Positions 1 to 8,358 of a stretch of 64,000 nucleotides of DNA are shown in pieces. The DNA is from Rhodospirillaceae bacterium (GTDB taxonomy: Bacteria; Pseudomonadota; Alphaproteobacteria; Rhodospirillales; Rhodospirillaceae): the NCBI GenBank assembly GCA_029243545.1, contig JAQWRV010000013.1, positions 124,001 to 188,000 on the forward strand. The letters are read 5' to 3'. The notes beneath the pieces are model-generated. The model had not been told where the DNA came from. It did no database searches and was given only the letters and a program-made list of their open reading frames with translations. Both the position numbers and the translations under genes were made by a program. Every line of letters begins with the position of its first letter. Within the stretch, counting starts at the first letter, position 1.

Positions 1-4
1 CCAT
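1..4 (-). CDS. Start of a gene running off the left edge, probably gcvT (aminomethyltransferase)
   Basis: Only the first codon is inside the window: an ATG reads leftward from position 4, preceded on the minus strand by an AGGAGG ribosome binding site nine bases upstream. It directly follows the tandem glycine riboswitch. In proteobacteria such riboswitches usually sit before gcvT or another glycine cleavage gene; the identity is inferred from that context alone because no protein sequence is visible. Confidence 0.4.
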
Positions 5-11
5 GATCAAT

Positions 12-225
12 GCCCTCCTCTGTCGATATACCTGAGAGTTTGGCCGGCAATAAGTGGAGCCAGCTTTCCCCGTCGGTGAGTTGAAACGCCCACAGGGCGG
101 TTCACCTACTTTCCAGAGTCCCCTACCCCTACGGTCCTGTTGCCTGAGAGATTCCGAGGGCGGTTGCTCCTTCGGCGCCAAACTACCTCGTCACTTTGAG
201 GCGTTCGAACTCTTCCACGGGGGTG
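12..225 (-). promoter_or_regulatory. Tandem glycine riboswitch (two aptamers)
   Basis: Read on the minus strand, two glycine aptamers lie in series. The first (about 225 to 125) has the conserved GCGCCGAAGGAGCAA core and CTCTCAGGCAACAGGACCG. The second (about 120 to 12) has TCACCGACGGGGAAAGC followed by AAACTCTCAGGTATATCGAC. Outer P1 stems can be paired (CCCCCG with CGTAGGGG; GACTCTGG with the segment ending CAGAGGAGG). A short linker joins the aptamers, as is typical for this RNA class, where ligand binding usually turns on glycine cleavage genes. The controlled gene starts at position 4 and leaves the window. Confidence 0.93.
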
Positions 226-274
226 TGCCGGGACATCCTGCTTAGACCGAGTCAGATGGCCCCGTCAACGTTGG

Positions 275-796
275 TTAACGGTTCCGCGATCGATTGTACC
301 CAAGTTGTTCATCAGTAAGCTGAAATCCAAGATAGACGTCATAGGCCGCAGCCGTGACGCGGTCTTCGAGGGGGATAAAAATGCGGATATTCGACTCGGC
401 GATTCGGTTGCGGCGAGCGCCACTATTAGGAATATTGTGACGGCGGGTAAATATTTTCTTTCCTGCAGGTTCAGGGTGGAACCTTGGCAAAGCAACAAAG
501 TAATACAGATCGATATTTCCGGGTTCGACCGCTGGGCCGCCGCTCACGATGATATCCATGTCCATTGACACCTCGACCCCATCGTCATCGAAGGAGCACG
601 TCCCTTCAAAGGACACAATTTCTGCTTGATATGCGATATCGGTAATATCTTGTCCGCCGCCGGGGCCAAACACGGTGAATCCGGCAGTAACGGAGTCAAT
701 TCGAATATTGGGACACGGCGGCACCGGCTCTATTGCGCATCCCGAAAGAGCTGCGGCTAGGATCGAAAAGACAAGGAGAGCGAGGTATTTTTTCAC
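275..796 (-). CDS. Small lipoprotein of unknown function
   Basis: This 173-residue protein begins with a lysine-charged N-terminus, a hydrophobic stretch and a lipobox (LSGC, cysteine at residue 20), so it is predicted to be lipid-anchored in the envelope. The remainder has no motif I recognise; it is proline- and cysteine-containing just after the anchor and looks mostly beta-rich. It stands alone, transcribed away from the CDGSH gene, with the glycine riboswitch immediately beyond its 3' end. I cannot assign a function. Confidence 0.7.
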   Translation of the reverse strand: MKKYLALLVFSILAAALSGCAIEPVPPCPNIRIDSVTAGFTVFGPGGGQDITDIAYQAEIVSFEGTCSFDDDGVEVSMDMDIIVSGGPAVEPGNIDLYYFVALPRFHPEPAGKKIFTRRHNIPNSGARRNRIAESNIRIFIPLEDRVTAAAYDVYLGFQLTDEQLGYNRSRNR

Positions 797-844
797 AGAT
801 AAAACCTAGTCAATAAAACACTTATAAGTGGGCGCAAGCTCAGT

Positions 845-1114
845 CTAGAGTTTGCCGTACGTTCCGTCACAAAACGGACTTTTACAGGTCGCTTTGCAAC
901 CACATAAATACAAGGCCCCGTCTTTATCCGCCGCATACTCAAGTGGGACAAAACCCGTCCCTTTATGTGAGCCGTCACAAAAAGGCTGCGTCGCGCTGCG
1001 ACCACAGGAACACCACCAGTATTTTTTGCCAGATTCCACGTCTACAGCGAAGGGAGCCTTTTGAACGACCACAGCTTCGTCGGCAGGTATTGAGGCACTA
1101 GATGTGTCGGACAT
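845..1114 (-). CDS. Dual CDGSH iron-sulfur domain protein
   Basis: This 89-residue protein carries two CDGSH-type motifs. The first has C35, C37, C46 and H50, the normal 3Cys-1His set for a redox-active [2Fe-2S] cluster. The second has C71, C73 and C82 but reads CDGTY, so the usual histidine ligand is replaced by Tyr86 (codon TAC). CDGSH proteins are small electron-transfer or redox-sensing proteins; bacterial two-motif forms act as monomers. It is divergent from ispH, which begins about 160 bases away. The fold call is secure; the role is not known. Confidence 0.9.
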   Translation of the reverse strand: MSDTSSASIPADEAVVVQKAPFAVDVESGKKYWWCSCGRSATQPFCDGSHKGTGFVPLEYAADKDGALYLCGCKATCKSPFCDGTYGKL

Positions 1115-1273
1115 GGGGTCGGCCTTTTTTGACTGGGCTATTTCTGCTAAGGGATCGGCCTAACGCCTCATCAGCTTCGGCCACCCCCCTGAGCGCTGAA
1201 CAACCATAACGGCCTAAGCCCAGAGACTCTAGATTCAATGCGGCCCGAAGGGGCCATAGAAATTCGGTCTGAT

Positions 1274-2218
1274 ATGACAAAGCCTGCTTTAACAATCCTT
1301 CTTGCCGGGCCACGCGGCTTCTGCGCCGGCGTCGACCGCGCGATCTTAATTGTCGAAAAGGCCTTGGAAGCCCATGGTGCGCCAATCTATGTGCGCCACG
1401 AAATCGTGCACAATCGTTTTGTCGTTGAAAACCTTGAGGCTAAAGGCGCCGTGTTCGTCGAGGAACTCGATCAGGTGCCAGACGGGGTTCCTGTCGTATT
1501 TTCCGCTCATGGTGTGCCCAGGTCCGTGCCAGCTGAAGCCGAGGCCCGCAACTTGAATTATATTGATGCAACCTGCCCGCTTGTCTCCAAAGTTCATTTT
1601 GAAGCTGAACGTCATCACCGCAGGCGGCGGCAGACCATATTAATAGGCCACGCCAACCATCCTGAGGTTGTCGGCACAATGGGGCAGGTCCCGGAGGGTT
1701 CAATGGTTCTCGTCGAGACCGTTGAGCAGGCGGAAAACATTTCGCCGGCGGATCCTTCAAATCTGGCATTCGTAACCCAGACGACACTATCGGTTGATGA
1801 CACAATGGATATTGTTGACGTCTTGAGGCGGCGCTTTCCCGATATCGTCGGACCGCGAAAAGAAGATATATGCTATGCTACCACTAACCGCCAAAACGCC
1901 GTTAAAGCCATTGCTGCAAGATGCGATATGCTCGTGGTGATTGGTGCCGCTAATTCATCCAACTCTACGCGACTGGTTGAAGTTGGCATTAAGTCAGGGT
2001 GTCAGGAAGCGTTGCTCGTGAATCGGGCCACTGAAATTCCATGGGAAAACCTGAAAGATGGCATGACCTTAGGTGTCACGGCTGGGGCTTCGGCCCCTAA
2101 AATCCTCGTTGAGGAAGTCATTGCACGCGCGCAAAACGCGTTTGAGATCTCCGTTAAAGAAATCAAGGTCGCCGATGAGAACGTCACGTTTAATCCTCCG
2201 CGCGCCTTGGGCGCATAG
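1274..2218 (+). CDS. ispH: 4-hydroxy-3-methylbut-2-enyl diphosphate reductase
   Basis: IspH is the last enzyme of the MEP isoprenoid pathway, reducing HMBPP to IPP and DMAPP with a [4Fe-4S] cluster in the cytoplasm. The 314-residue product has the three cluster cysteines (C17 in [10 protein letters not shown]101 in [10 protein letters not shown]200 in [10 protein letters not shown]) and substrate-binding histidines near H42, H79 and H126, with E131. I chose the ATG at 1274, since the family starts just before the GPRGFCAG motif; an in-frame ATG at 1238 would add 12 unlikely residues. rnhA follows 44 bases downstream, part of an arrangement common in alphaproteobacteria. Confidence 0.97.
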   Translation: MTKPALTILLAGPRGFCAGVDRAILIVEKALEAHGAPIYVRHEIVHNRFVVENLEAKGAVFVEELDQVPDGVPVVFSAHGVPRSVPAEAEARNLNYIDATCPLVSKVHFEAERHHRRRRQTILIGHANHPEVVGTMGQVPEGSMVLVETVEQAENISPADPSNLAFVTQTTLSVDDTMDIVDVLRRRFPDIVGPRKEDICYATTNRQNAVKAIAARCDMLVVIGAANSSNSTRLVEVGIKSGCQEALLVNRATEIPWENLKDGMTLGVTAGASAPKILVEEVIARAQNAFEISVKEIKVADENVTFNPPRALGA

Positions 2219-2262
2219 GGAAGTTAAATGACCATATTCAACGAAGTCGGCTACGGCTTGTC

Positions 2263-2721
2263 ATGACAGAAGAACCTTCCTCGACAGTTGAGTTGTATAC
2301 GGATGGCGCCTGCCTGGGAAATCCGGGGCCCGGTGGTTGGGCCGCATTGCTACGTTTTAACGGCACAGAAAAAGAGCTTTCTGGTTGCGACCCAGACACC
2401 ACGAACAATCGCATGGAAATGCAAGCCGTCATTGAGGGACTTAAGGCGTTGTCGCGTCCATCCACGGTCACCGTCTACACCGACAGCCAGTACGTGCAAA
2501 AAGGCATCACCGAGTGGATTAACGCCTGGAAAGCCAGAGGCTGGAAAACAGCGGCTAAGAAACCCGTTAAGAATGTTGACCTTTGGCTGGAGCTAGACGA
2601 AACCCAGGAGCGGCATAGCGTGACATGGCAGTGGGTCAAAGGGCACGCGGGTCATCCAGAAAACGAACGGGTTGATGACCTCGCGCGCCAAGAAGCTGAA
2701 ATGATTCAATACGGAGGTTGA
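2263..2721 (+). CDS. rnhA: Ribonuclease HI
   Basis: The enzyme cleaves the RNA strand of RNA-DNA hybrids, removing primers and R-loops. The 152-residue product is full length for type I RNase H. The catalytic carboxylates are visible as D14 (YTDGAC), E52 (NRMEMQA), D74 (VYTDSQYV) and D138 (ERVDDLA), with the active-site histidine H128 in KGHAGH. It sits 44 bases after ispH and is probably cotranscribed. In many relatives thrB lies between these two genes; here it does not. Confidence 0.97.
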   Translation: MTEEPSSTVELYTDGACLGNPGPGGWAALLRFNGTEKELSGCDPDTTNNRMEMQAVIEGLKALSRPSTVTVYTDSQYVQKGITEWINAWKARGWKTAAKKPVKNVDLWLELDETQERHSVTWQWVKGHAGHPENERVDDLARQEAEMIQYGG

Positions 2722-2732
2722 GGCGTGTCGCT

Positions 2733-3212
2733 CTAGAGTGCTGCCAGAACATGATCTGCGCTGGATACGGCAAAACTTCCCTTGGGCTCGATGAATAGGT
2801 GCGTGACGACACGGTCATCCAAAACAATCGCTGCCCGCTGCGCGCGCCACCCCATCCCACGCTCTGACTGATTGGCCTCCAGGCCCATTGCACGAACGAA
2901 CCTACAATTTCCATCAGCAATCATCAGAATTGAATCTTGTGCTTTCGCTTGCTCAGCCCAGGCGCTCATGACAAAGACATCATTAACTGACACACAGGCG
3001 ATGGTGTCCACGCCTTTGCTTCTGAAAGCATCAATCCGCTCAACGTATCCCGGCAAATGCTTGGCCGAACATGTGGGTGTAAAAGCGCCGGGAACGGAAA
3101 AGAGAACCGCCCGCTTCCCCTTGAGAAGCTCTGCAGTGGCTACCTTACTTGGCCCATCCTGACCAGCAACATAAACCTCTGCATTTGGTATGCGTGTTCC
3201 AACCTTCATCAT
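2733..3212 (-). CDS. Prx5-type peroxiredoxin
   Basis: This 159-residue thioredoxin-fold peroxidase reduces H2O2 and organic hydroperoxides. The peroxidatic cysteine is C48 in PGAFTPTCSAKHLPGY, the signature of the Prx5/hybrid glutaredoxin-peroxiredoxin family. Prx5 partners such as glutaredoxin are not fused here, so reduction must come from a separate thiol protein. It is convergent with rnhA (11 bases between stops) and divergent from the YqgE gene. Two adjacent ATG codons are possible starts (3212 or 3209). Confidence 0.92.
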   Translation of the reverse strand: MMKVGTRIPNAEVYVAGQDGPSKVATAELLKGKRAVLFSVPGAFTPTCSAKHLPGYVERIDAFRSKGVDTIACVSVNDVFVMSAWAEQAKAQDSILMIADGNCRFVRAMGLEANQSERGMGWRAQRAAIVLDDRVVTHLFIEPKGSFAVSSADHVLAAL

Positions 3213-3348
3213 AAACTTAACTTCGATTCAATTACCTAAACAAACACTATACGCCCCCACTGCATATTTTCATGCCTACAAAAATTGCAAGAATTTTTGC
3301 CGAAAAGTGGCTCTTGTTTTAAACTGTGCGGAAGCGCATCCTAAAATA

Positions 3349-3924
3349 ATGATTGGTAGTTCTTCGGACCCGCGTTACTTTTCTGGGCAGTTTATCGCCG
3401 CCATGCCTTCTATGGGCGACCCGCGCTTCGAGAAATCTGTCATCTACATGTGCGCGCATTCGGAAGAGGGGGCAATGGGGCTAATCGTTAATCAACCCCT
3501 TGAAGAACTCAGGTTTCCAGACATTCTCGATCAGATGGGTATTCAATCCACGCCCGCGTGCGACCAGATCACGGTGCATTGTGGCGGGCCGGTTGAGTCG
3601 GCCAGAGGGTTTGTCCTCCACTCCTCCGACTACCAAATGGATGGAACCATGGTGGTCGACGAAGCAGTTGCACTCAGCTCTACAACAGAAGTGCTCAAAG
3701 CAATCGCTTTTGGGACAGGACCAAAAAAGTGCCTAATGGCCTTGGGATATGCAGGTTGGGGTGCCGGGCAGTTAGACGAAGAAATTATGAAAAATGCGTG
3801 GCTTAATGTTCCCGCTGACAGTGACCTTCTTTGGTCCTTCGACGATGAGTCTAAATGGGATATTGCCTTGAACAAGCTAGGTATTAGCCCAGCGATGCTG
3901 GTCGGCGATGCAGGGCACGCCTAA
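3349..3924 (+). CDS. YqgE/AlgH family protein (UPF0301)
   Basis: This 191-residue protein has the family pattern from its N-terminus (FSGQFIAAMPSMGDPRFEKS, then GAMGLIVNQP and, further on, GYAGWGAGQLDEEI). YqgE proteins are widespread in proteobacteria, have a known compact fold and no settled biochemical role. I chose the ATG at 3349 because conserved sequence starts a few residues later; the open frame extends upstream to 3190 without family similarity. It is transcribed alone and faces the SDR operon tail-to-tail. Confidence 0.92.
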   Translation: MIGSSSDPRYFSGQFIAAMPSMGDPRFEKSVIYMCAHSEEGAMGLIVNQPLEELRFPDILDQMGIQSTPACDQITVHCGGPVESARGFVLHSSDYQMDGTMVVDEAVALSSTTEVLKAIAFGTGPKKCLMALGYAGWGAGQLDEEIMKNAWLNVPADSDLLWSFDDESKWDIALNKLGISPAMLVGDAGHA

Positions 3925-3975
3925 ATCTTTGTGTTTATTTTTTGCTTTGTGAAAGAAGTCAGTGCGGATGCCGTG

Positions 3976-4737
3976 TCAACGTGCCGTCCAGCCACCATCT
4001 ACTTTCAAGCAAGATCCTGTGACCATTCTGGAGGCCGGTGACGCGAGATAAACGACCGCACCGGTCACATCTTCTATTTGCCCGACATTACCCAAGGGAA
4101 TTTGCGCAAGCACGGACTGCCTAAATGCATCATCGTCTAAGAAAGGCTTGGTCATCGGCGTTTCTATGAACGTCGGCGCGACAGAATTCACACGTATACT
4201 GTGAGGCGCCAGCTCTATGGCCATAGCCTTAGTCAAACCTTCGACTGCATGTTTGGACGTGCAGTAAACTGTACGGTTAACCGCGCCCACGTGACCCATT
4301 TGCGATGACATGTGGATGATCGACCCTTTAATATTTTGCTCGATCATCCGCGCAGAAACGGCCTGGGCGATGAAGAACGCGGCCCGGACATTGATATCCA
4401 TAATAGAGTCGAAATGCTCAGGAGTGACATCCACGAAGGGCCCGGGAATATTGGTTCCGGCATTGTTGACGAGCACATGGATAGGCGGTGCTGCCGAAAT
4501 CGCAGCTTGCATTGCCGTGCCGTCCGTAACGTCACCGGCGATAGCGTTGACGCTACGGCCAAGTTGACGAATTTCATCAGCGATAGTTTCTAAGTCGTTT
4601 GCATTCCGAGCGGCCAGTACGAGATCGGCACCAGACTTAGCTAGCGCGATTGCGCACCCAGCGCCGATTCCTCTAGAGGCGCCGGTTACCAAAGCAGTGA
4701 GGCCCGACAAATCAAATGGAGAGCGTGTTTCTGCCAT
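3976..4737 (-). CDS. Short-chain dehydrogenase/reductase (third gene of dehydrogenase operon)
   Basis: This classical SDR of 253 residues has the NAD(P) motif TGASRGIGAG, the NNAG motif and the catalytic YxxxK (YCTSK). The C-terminus GSCLKVDGGWTAR is typical of the family. The ATG at 4737 lies one base after the stop of the 3-hydroxyacyl-CoA dehydrogenase-family gene, so the two are translationally linked. Sequence resembles gluconate 5-dehydrogenase-like SDRs acting on polyols or short hydroxy acids. Substrate unknown; with its two partner dehydrogenases it likely serves the catabolism of one small alcohol or hydroxy acid. Confidence 0.88.
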   Translation of the reverse strand: MAETRSPFDLSGLTALVTGASRGIGAGCAIALAKSGADLVLAARNANDLETIADEIRQLGRSVNAIAGDVTDGTAMQAAISAAPPIHVLVNNAGTNIPGPFVDVTPEHFDSIMDINVRAAFFIAQAVSARMIEQNIKGSIIHMSSQMGHVGAVNRTVYCTSKHAVEGLTKAMAIELAPHSIRVNSVAPTFIETPMTKPFLDDDAFRQSVLAQIPLGNVGQIEDVTGAVVYLASPASRMVTGSCLKVDGGWTAR

Positions 4738-4738
4738 A

Positions 4739-5683
4739 TCAGTCACCCAGTTTCTTTGAAGCCTTCGCTTTGTGAGCGGCAAGCGCCATCAACCGCCGAT
4801 CCCGCCATTCCCGCCTGTCTTTAAGGCCTTCCGCGCTGACATGTTGCCTGCGTTCGTGTTCAACACAGGCAACCAAAGCATCACTCCAGCGCTGAGGGTC
4901 GGTGCGCGATTCCGCCACCGCATGATAAAGCGGGCTGAGCCGTGCCGCATAGTCGCTGACGCCTCCCGGTGCGTTGAGATCAATGGTTTGGAACGGACCC
5001 ATAAAAGACCAGCGCAATCCTAACCCTTCTGAAACTGTTTTATCGATGTCCCCAGCCGAAGCGTAGCCTTCTTCGAACAGCGCCCAGGCTTCATTGAGAA
5101 GCGCACCTTGCAAACGATTGAGCACAAAGCCTTCAACCTCGCGGTCAATGCGAATGGGGCTTTGACCAACGGATTCCATTAATTCAAATGTGGAATCTAT
5201 AACGCCCGAGTGTGTCCACGGCGCAGGAACCAACTCCACCAGGGGCACCAGATACGGTGGATTCACTGGATGGGCTATAAGGCAGCGTGACCTGCCCTTC
5301 AGATTTTCCGTAAACGCAGACGCTGGAATACCCGATGAAGAACTGCCGATAACGGTTTCAGAACTACACGCCTCGTCGAGTTGTTGTGTGACTTCGTGCT
5401 TGACCGGGATTGTTTCAAACACAGATTCCTGAACGTACGATACCCCGGCAACCGCTGAAGCCAGGTCACCATGAACAGCAATTCGATCAGCCACCGCTCC
5501 TGCATCGTTGATCAGGTCAAAGGACTGCAAACCCTCAAGGTTTGCCCGTATCCCATCTAGAGCTGTAGCTCTGATCTTTTCATCGCCGTCATACAGGCGA
5601 ACATCATGCCCTGCCCGGGCGAAGACAATGGCCCAGCCTGCCCCAACCAACCCAGCGCCAACGACTGCGATGGGGGAGGTCAT
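4739..5683 (-). CDS. 3-hydroxyacyl-CoA dehydrogenase family protein (gulonate dehydrogenase/lambda-crystallin type)
   Basis: The 314-residue protein opens with a Rossmann motif (AVVGAGLVGAGWA), has the AHPVNPPYLVPLVELVP segment containing the catalytic histidine of this family, and a helical C-terminal dimerisation domain. Its length and single-domain layout fit the CRYL1/L-gulonate 3-dehydrogenase or carnitine dehydrogenase branch rather than fatty-acid FadB. It is nine bases downstream of the HisD-family gene and one base upstream of the SDR. It probably oxidises a free hydroxy acid; exact substrate cannot be read from sequence. Confidence 0.88.
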   Translation of the reverse strand: MTSPIAVVGAGLVGAGWAIVFARAGHDVRLYDGDEKIRATALDGIRANLEGLQSFDLINDAGAVADRIAVHGDLASAVAGVSYVQESVFETIPVKHEVTQQLDEACSSETVIGSSSSGIPASAFTENLKGRSRCLIAHPVNPPYLVPLVELVPAPWTHSGVIDSTFELMESVGQSPIRIDREVEGFVLNRLQGALLNEAWALFEEGYASAGDIDKTVSEGLGLRWSFMGPFQTIDLNAPGGVSDYAARLSPLYHAVAESRTDPQRWSDALVACVEHERRQHVSAEGLKDRREWRDRRLMALAAHKAKASKKLGD

Positions 5684-5692
5684 GGGGTTTTC

Positions 5693-6970
5693 TCAAGCAT
5701 TGCCATAGCGGCGCACCCGCAGATCACATTGCTCTTGGTGACCAGCAAAGTTCTCGATGGCACACAGGCGAGACCCGTATTCACCTATAATTCTAGATGC
5801 TTCTTCGGTGCAGGTCTGATACGTGCAGGTCTTGATAAATTTTCCAACCCAGAGCCCGCCAGTGTACCGGGCAGCTTTGCTAGTTGGCAGCGTGTGGTTA
5901 GTGCCAATGACTTTGTCGCCATAGGCCACATTGGTCTCCTTGCCGAGAAATAGACCGCCGTAGTTAGTCATATTATCGAGCCACCATTTTGGATCTTCCG
6001 TGAGCACTTCCACATGTTCGGAAGCAATGCGATCAGCTTCAGTCAGCATTTCATTGTCATCGGCGCAAAGAATGACTTCTCCGTAATCACGCCAGGCTGC
6101 ACCAGCAATGTCAGCAGTTGCAAGCACACCAAGCTGACGCTCGATCTCAACAACTGTTTCATCCGCGACCCGTTGCGACGTCGTGAGTAAAATAGCAGGC
6201 GATGTGGGGCCGTGCTCGGCTTGGCCCAGCAGATCAGTGGCTACCATCTCTCCATCAGCGGAATCATCTGCGATGACTAGGATTTCCGTGGGGCCGGCAA
6301 ACAAATCGATGCCAACACGGCCAAATAGCTGGCGCTTGGCTTCCGCCACATAAGCATTTCCGGGACCGACCAGCATATCCACAGGAGCAATGGTTTCCGT
6401 GCCCAGCGCCATAGCGGCGACCGCTTGAACCCCCCCGATGAGATAAATCTCGTCCGCACCGGCGAAATGCATGGCCGCGATTGTTGCGGGATGGGCCGCC
6501 CCTTTCGTCGGAGGTGTGCACGCAATTACCCGCTTACAGCCGGCCACGCGAGCGGTAAGAACGCTCATATGAGCAGAAGCAACCATCGGGTATCGGCCAC
6601 CCGGTATATAACAGCCAACGTTTCCGATTGGGATGTTCTTATGCCCCAGGCGAACACCAGGTATGGTCTCAATTTCGATATCTTGCAGGGACGCTTTCTG
6701 GGCTTCCGCAAATGTACGAATTTGTTCTTGGGCGAATTTAATGTCGTCAATGGTTCGCGGGTCAAGAGAGTCAACGCAGGCTTTAATCTCTACATCGCTC
6801 AAGCGAAAGCTCTCAGGGGAAAACTTGTCAAACGTCTCCGAATAGTGGCGAACTGCTAAATCTCCTTCGGTACCAATGCGTGCGAGAATGTCATCAACGG
6901 TCTGCCGCACCTGCGCAGCTGCGCTTTCCGTGTCGGCGGCGGAGGCGCCACGTTTAAGATACGTCACCAT
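5693..6970 (-). CDS. HisD-family alcohol dehydrogenase, probably catabolic (HpsN-like)
   Basis: The 425-residue protein has the histidinol dehydrogenase fold. It keeps the zinc-ligand segment LLGQAEHGP, the [11 protein letters not shown] motif and the catalytic Glu-His pair in [11 protein letters not shown]. It is not in a his operon: it heads an operon with two other dehydrogenases, and its start MVTYLKRG resembles dihydroxypropanesulfonate 3-dehydrogenase-type paralogs. I chose the ATG at 6970 because an AGGAGAG ribosome binding site lies five bases before it. True HisD for histidine synthesis remains an alternative, but the context argues against it. Confidence 0.82.
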   Translation of the reverse strand: MVTYLKRGASAADTESAAAQVRQTVDDILARIGTEGDLAVRHYSETFDKFSPESFRLSDVEIKACVDSLDPRTIDDIKFAQEQIRTFAEAQKASLQDIEIETIPGVRLGHKNIPIGNVGCYIPGGRYPMVASAHMSVLTARVAGCKRVIACTPPTKGAAHPATIAAMHFAGADEIYLIGGVQAVAAMALGTETIAPVDMLVGPGNAYVAEAKRQLFGRVGIDLFAGPTEILVIADDSADGEMVATDLLGQAEHGPTSPAILLTTSQRVADETVVEIERQLGVLATADIAGAAWRDYGEVILCADDNEMLTEADRIASEHVEVLTEDPKWWLDNMTNYGGLFLGKETNVAYGDKVIGTNHTLPTSKAARYTGGLWVGKFIKTCTYQTCTEEASRIIGEYGSRLCAIENFAGHQEQCDLRVRRYGNA

Positions 6971-7091
6971 AACGGCTCTCCTGTATATTCTGGTCTTTGG
7001 CGGCTGAATATTAGGGCAGACTAACGAAGAGCAGCGAGGTTGCGAACCCACCTATTCCATTTTTGCTACTATGACCGCGTTATGACCTGCC

Positions 7092-8348
7092 CTAGATCAG
7101 CTGACTGGCGATCGAACCGTAGTCACCAAGCTGGTCGATTTGACCGAGAGCGGCGATGGTTGGAGTTGAGCCAAAAAGCCGTTGTGCGGCGGCTGATATG
7201 GCCGCGGCATCAATCCGGTCTATCTTTCTGATAATCTCATCAGTTTCTAAAGGTCTACCGTAAACAAGAATTTGACGTGCGCGCTGGACACAACGGCTAC
7301 CCGGACTCTCAAGCCCCATGAGGAGGCCGGCCTTAAGTTGAGCCTTGGCCCGGCTGACCTCTTCATCAGAGACACCATCCGACATTTTCTTGATCTCGTC
7401 GCACAACACGGACACGAGCTCGTCGGTCTGCTCCGGCCCTGTGCCGGCATAAACTGTAAACAGACCCGAGTCATCGCATGCACTGGCGGACGAAAAAACC
7501 GAATAAGCTAAGCCGCGCTTCTCTCGCACTTCCTGGAATAGACGGGAAGACATTCCCTCTCCGAACAACACAGACAACGCTGATAGCGGATAATAATCGG
7601 GGTCATGATAGCCGACACCGTCGAAACCGATCAAAAAATGCAATTGCTCAACGCTGCGGGACTCTCGCACGTCTCCGCCTGCGTATTTGGCGGTGGTCAG
7701 CGCCGGCCCATCACCTTCTGGCAAACCGGCAAACGATTGCGCGACGGACTTTACAAACACTTCATGATCAACGCGGCCTGCAGCTGAGACAACAATATCC
7801 CCACAGGTGTAGTTAGCACTCATGTAGTCCCGCAAATTTTCTGCCGTCAATCCGTTGACAGAATGGACCGTGCCCAGCACTGGCCAACCGATCGCCTGCC
7901 CGGGGTATGCCGTGGCTTGAAAACGGTCAAAAACAATATCGTCGGGCGTGTCTTCGGCCTGAAATATTTCCTGTACAACGACTTGCTGTTCGCGGGCAAA
8001 CTCTTCTGCATCCATTGTCGAGTTGAGCAGAATGTCGGACAGAATGTCGAGTGCAAGCGGCTGGTCTTCTTTAAGAACTTTTGCATAGTACGCCGTATGG
8101 TCACGGCTTGTGTAGGCGTTGATCTGGCCGCCAACATTGTCCATTTGTTCGGCAATGTCATAGGCCGTGCGCTTAGCCGTCCCCTTGAAAGCCATATGCT
8201 CTAAAAGGTGCGATATACCGTTAACCTCAAGGGTTTCGTGACGCGTACCCGCGCCAACCCAAACGCCAAGCGCGGTTGTTTCAACGGATGTGTCAGAGTC
8301 CGTAACAATCCTCAGTCCCGTCTCGAGCGTGGTCGTTTCTACTGCCAC
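7092..8348 (-). CDS. M16 family zinc peptidase (processing-peptidase-like)
   Basis: This 418-residue single-chain member of the pitrilysin/mitochondrial processing peptidase family has the inverted zinc motif HLLEH (residues 47-51) and the distal zinc ligand E127 in QEIFQAED. The C-terminal half carries the glycine-rich R/Y region typical of peptidasome subunits. A GTG start at 8348 is preferred because GGGAGG lies five bases upstream and the length then matches the family; the longer frame to 8384 would overlap thrC. It follows thrC by ten bases, a common alphaproteobacterial arrangement. Confidence 0.93.
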   Translation of the reverse strand: MAVETTTLETGLRIVTDSDTSVETTALGVWVGAGTRHETLEVNGISHLLEHMAFKGTAKRTAYDIAEQMDNVGGQINAYTSRDHTAYYAKVLKEDQPLALDILSDILLNSTMDAEEFAREQQVVVQEIFQAEDTPDDIVFDRFQATAYPGQAIGWPVLGTVHSVNGLTAENLRDYMSANYTCGDIVVSAAGRVDHEVFVKSVAQSFAGLPEGDGPALTTAKYAGGDVRESRSVEQLHFLIGFDGVGYHDPDYYPLSALSVLFGEGMSSRLFQEVREKRGLAYSVFSSASACDDSGLFTVYAGTGPEQTDELVSVLCDEIKKMSDGVSDEEVSRAKAQLKAGLLMGLESPGSRCVQRARQILVYGRPLETDEIIRKIDRIDAAAISAAAQRLFGSTPTIAALGQIDQLGDYGSIASQLI

Positions 8349-8358
8349 ACCGACCTCC

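Noticed and set aside
5693-6970. Calling the HisD-family gene hisD
   Set aside because: Its operon partners are catabolic dehydrogenases and no other his gene is nearby; the biosynthetic role cannot be supported.
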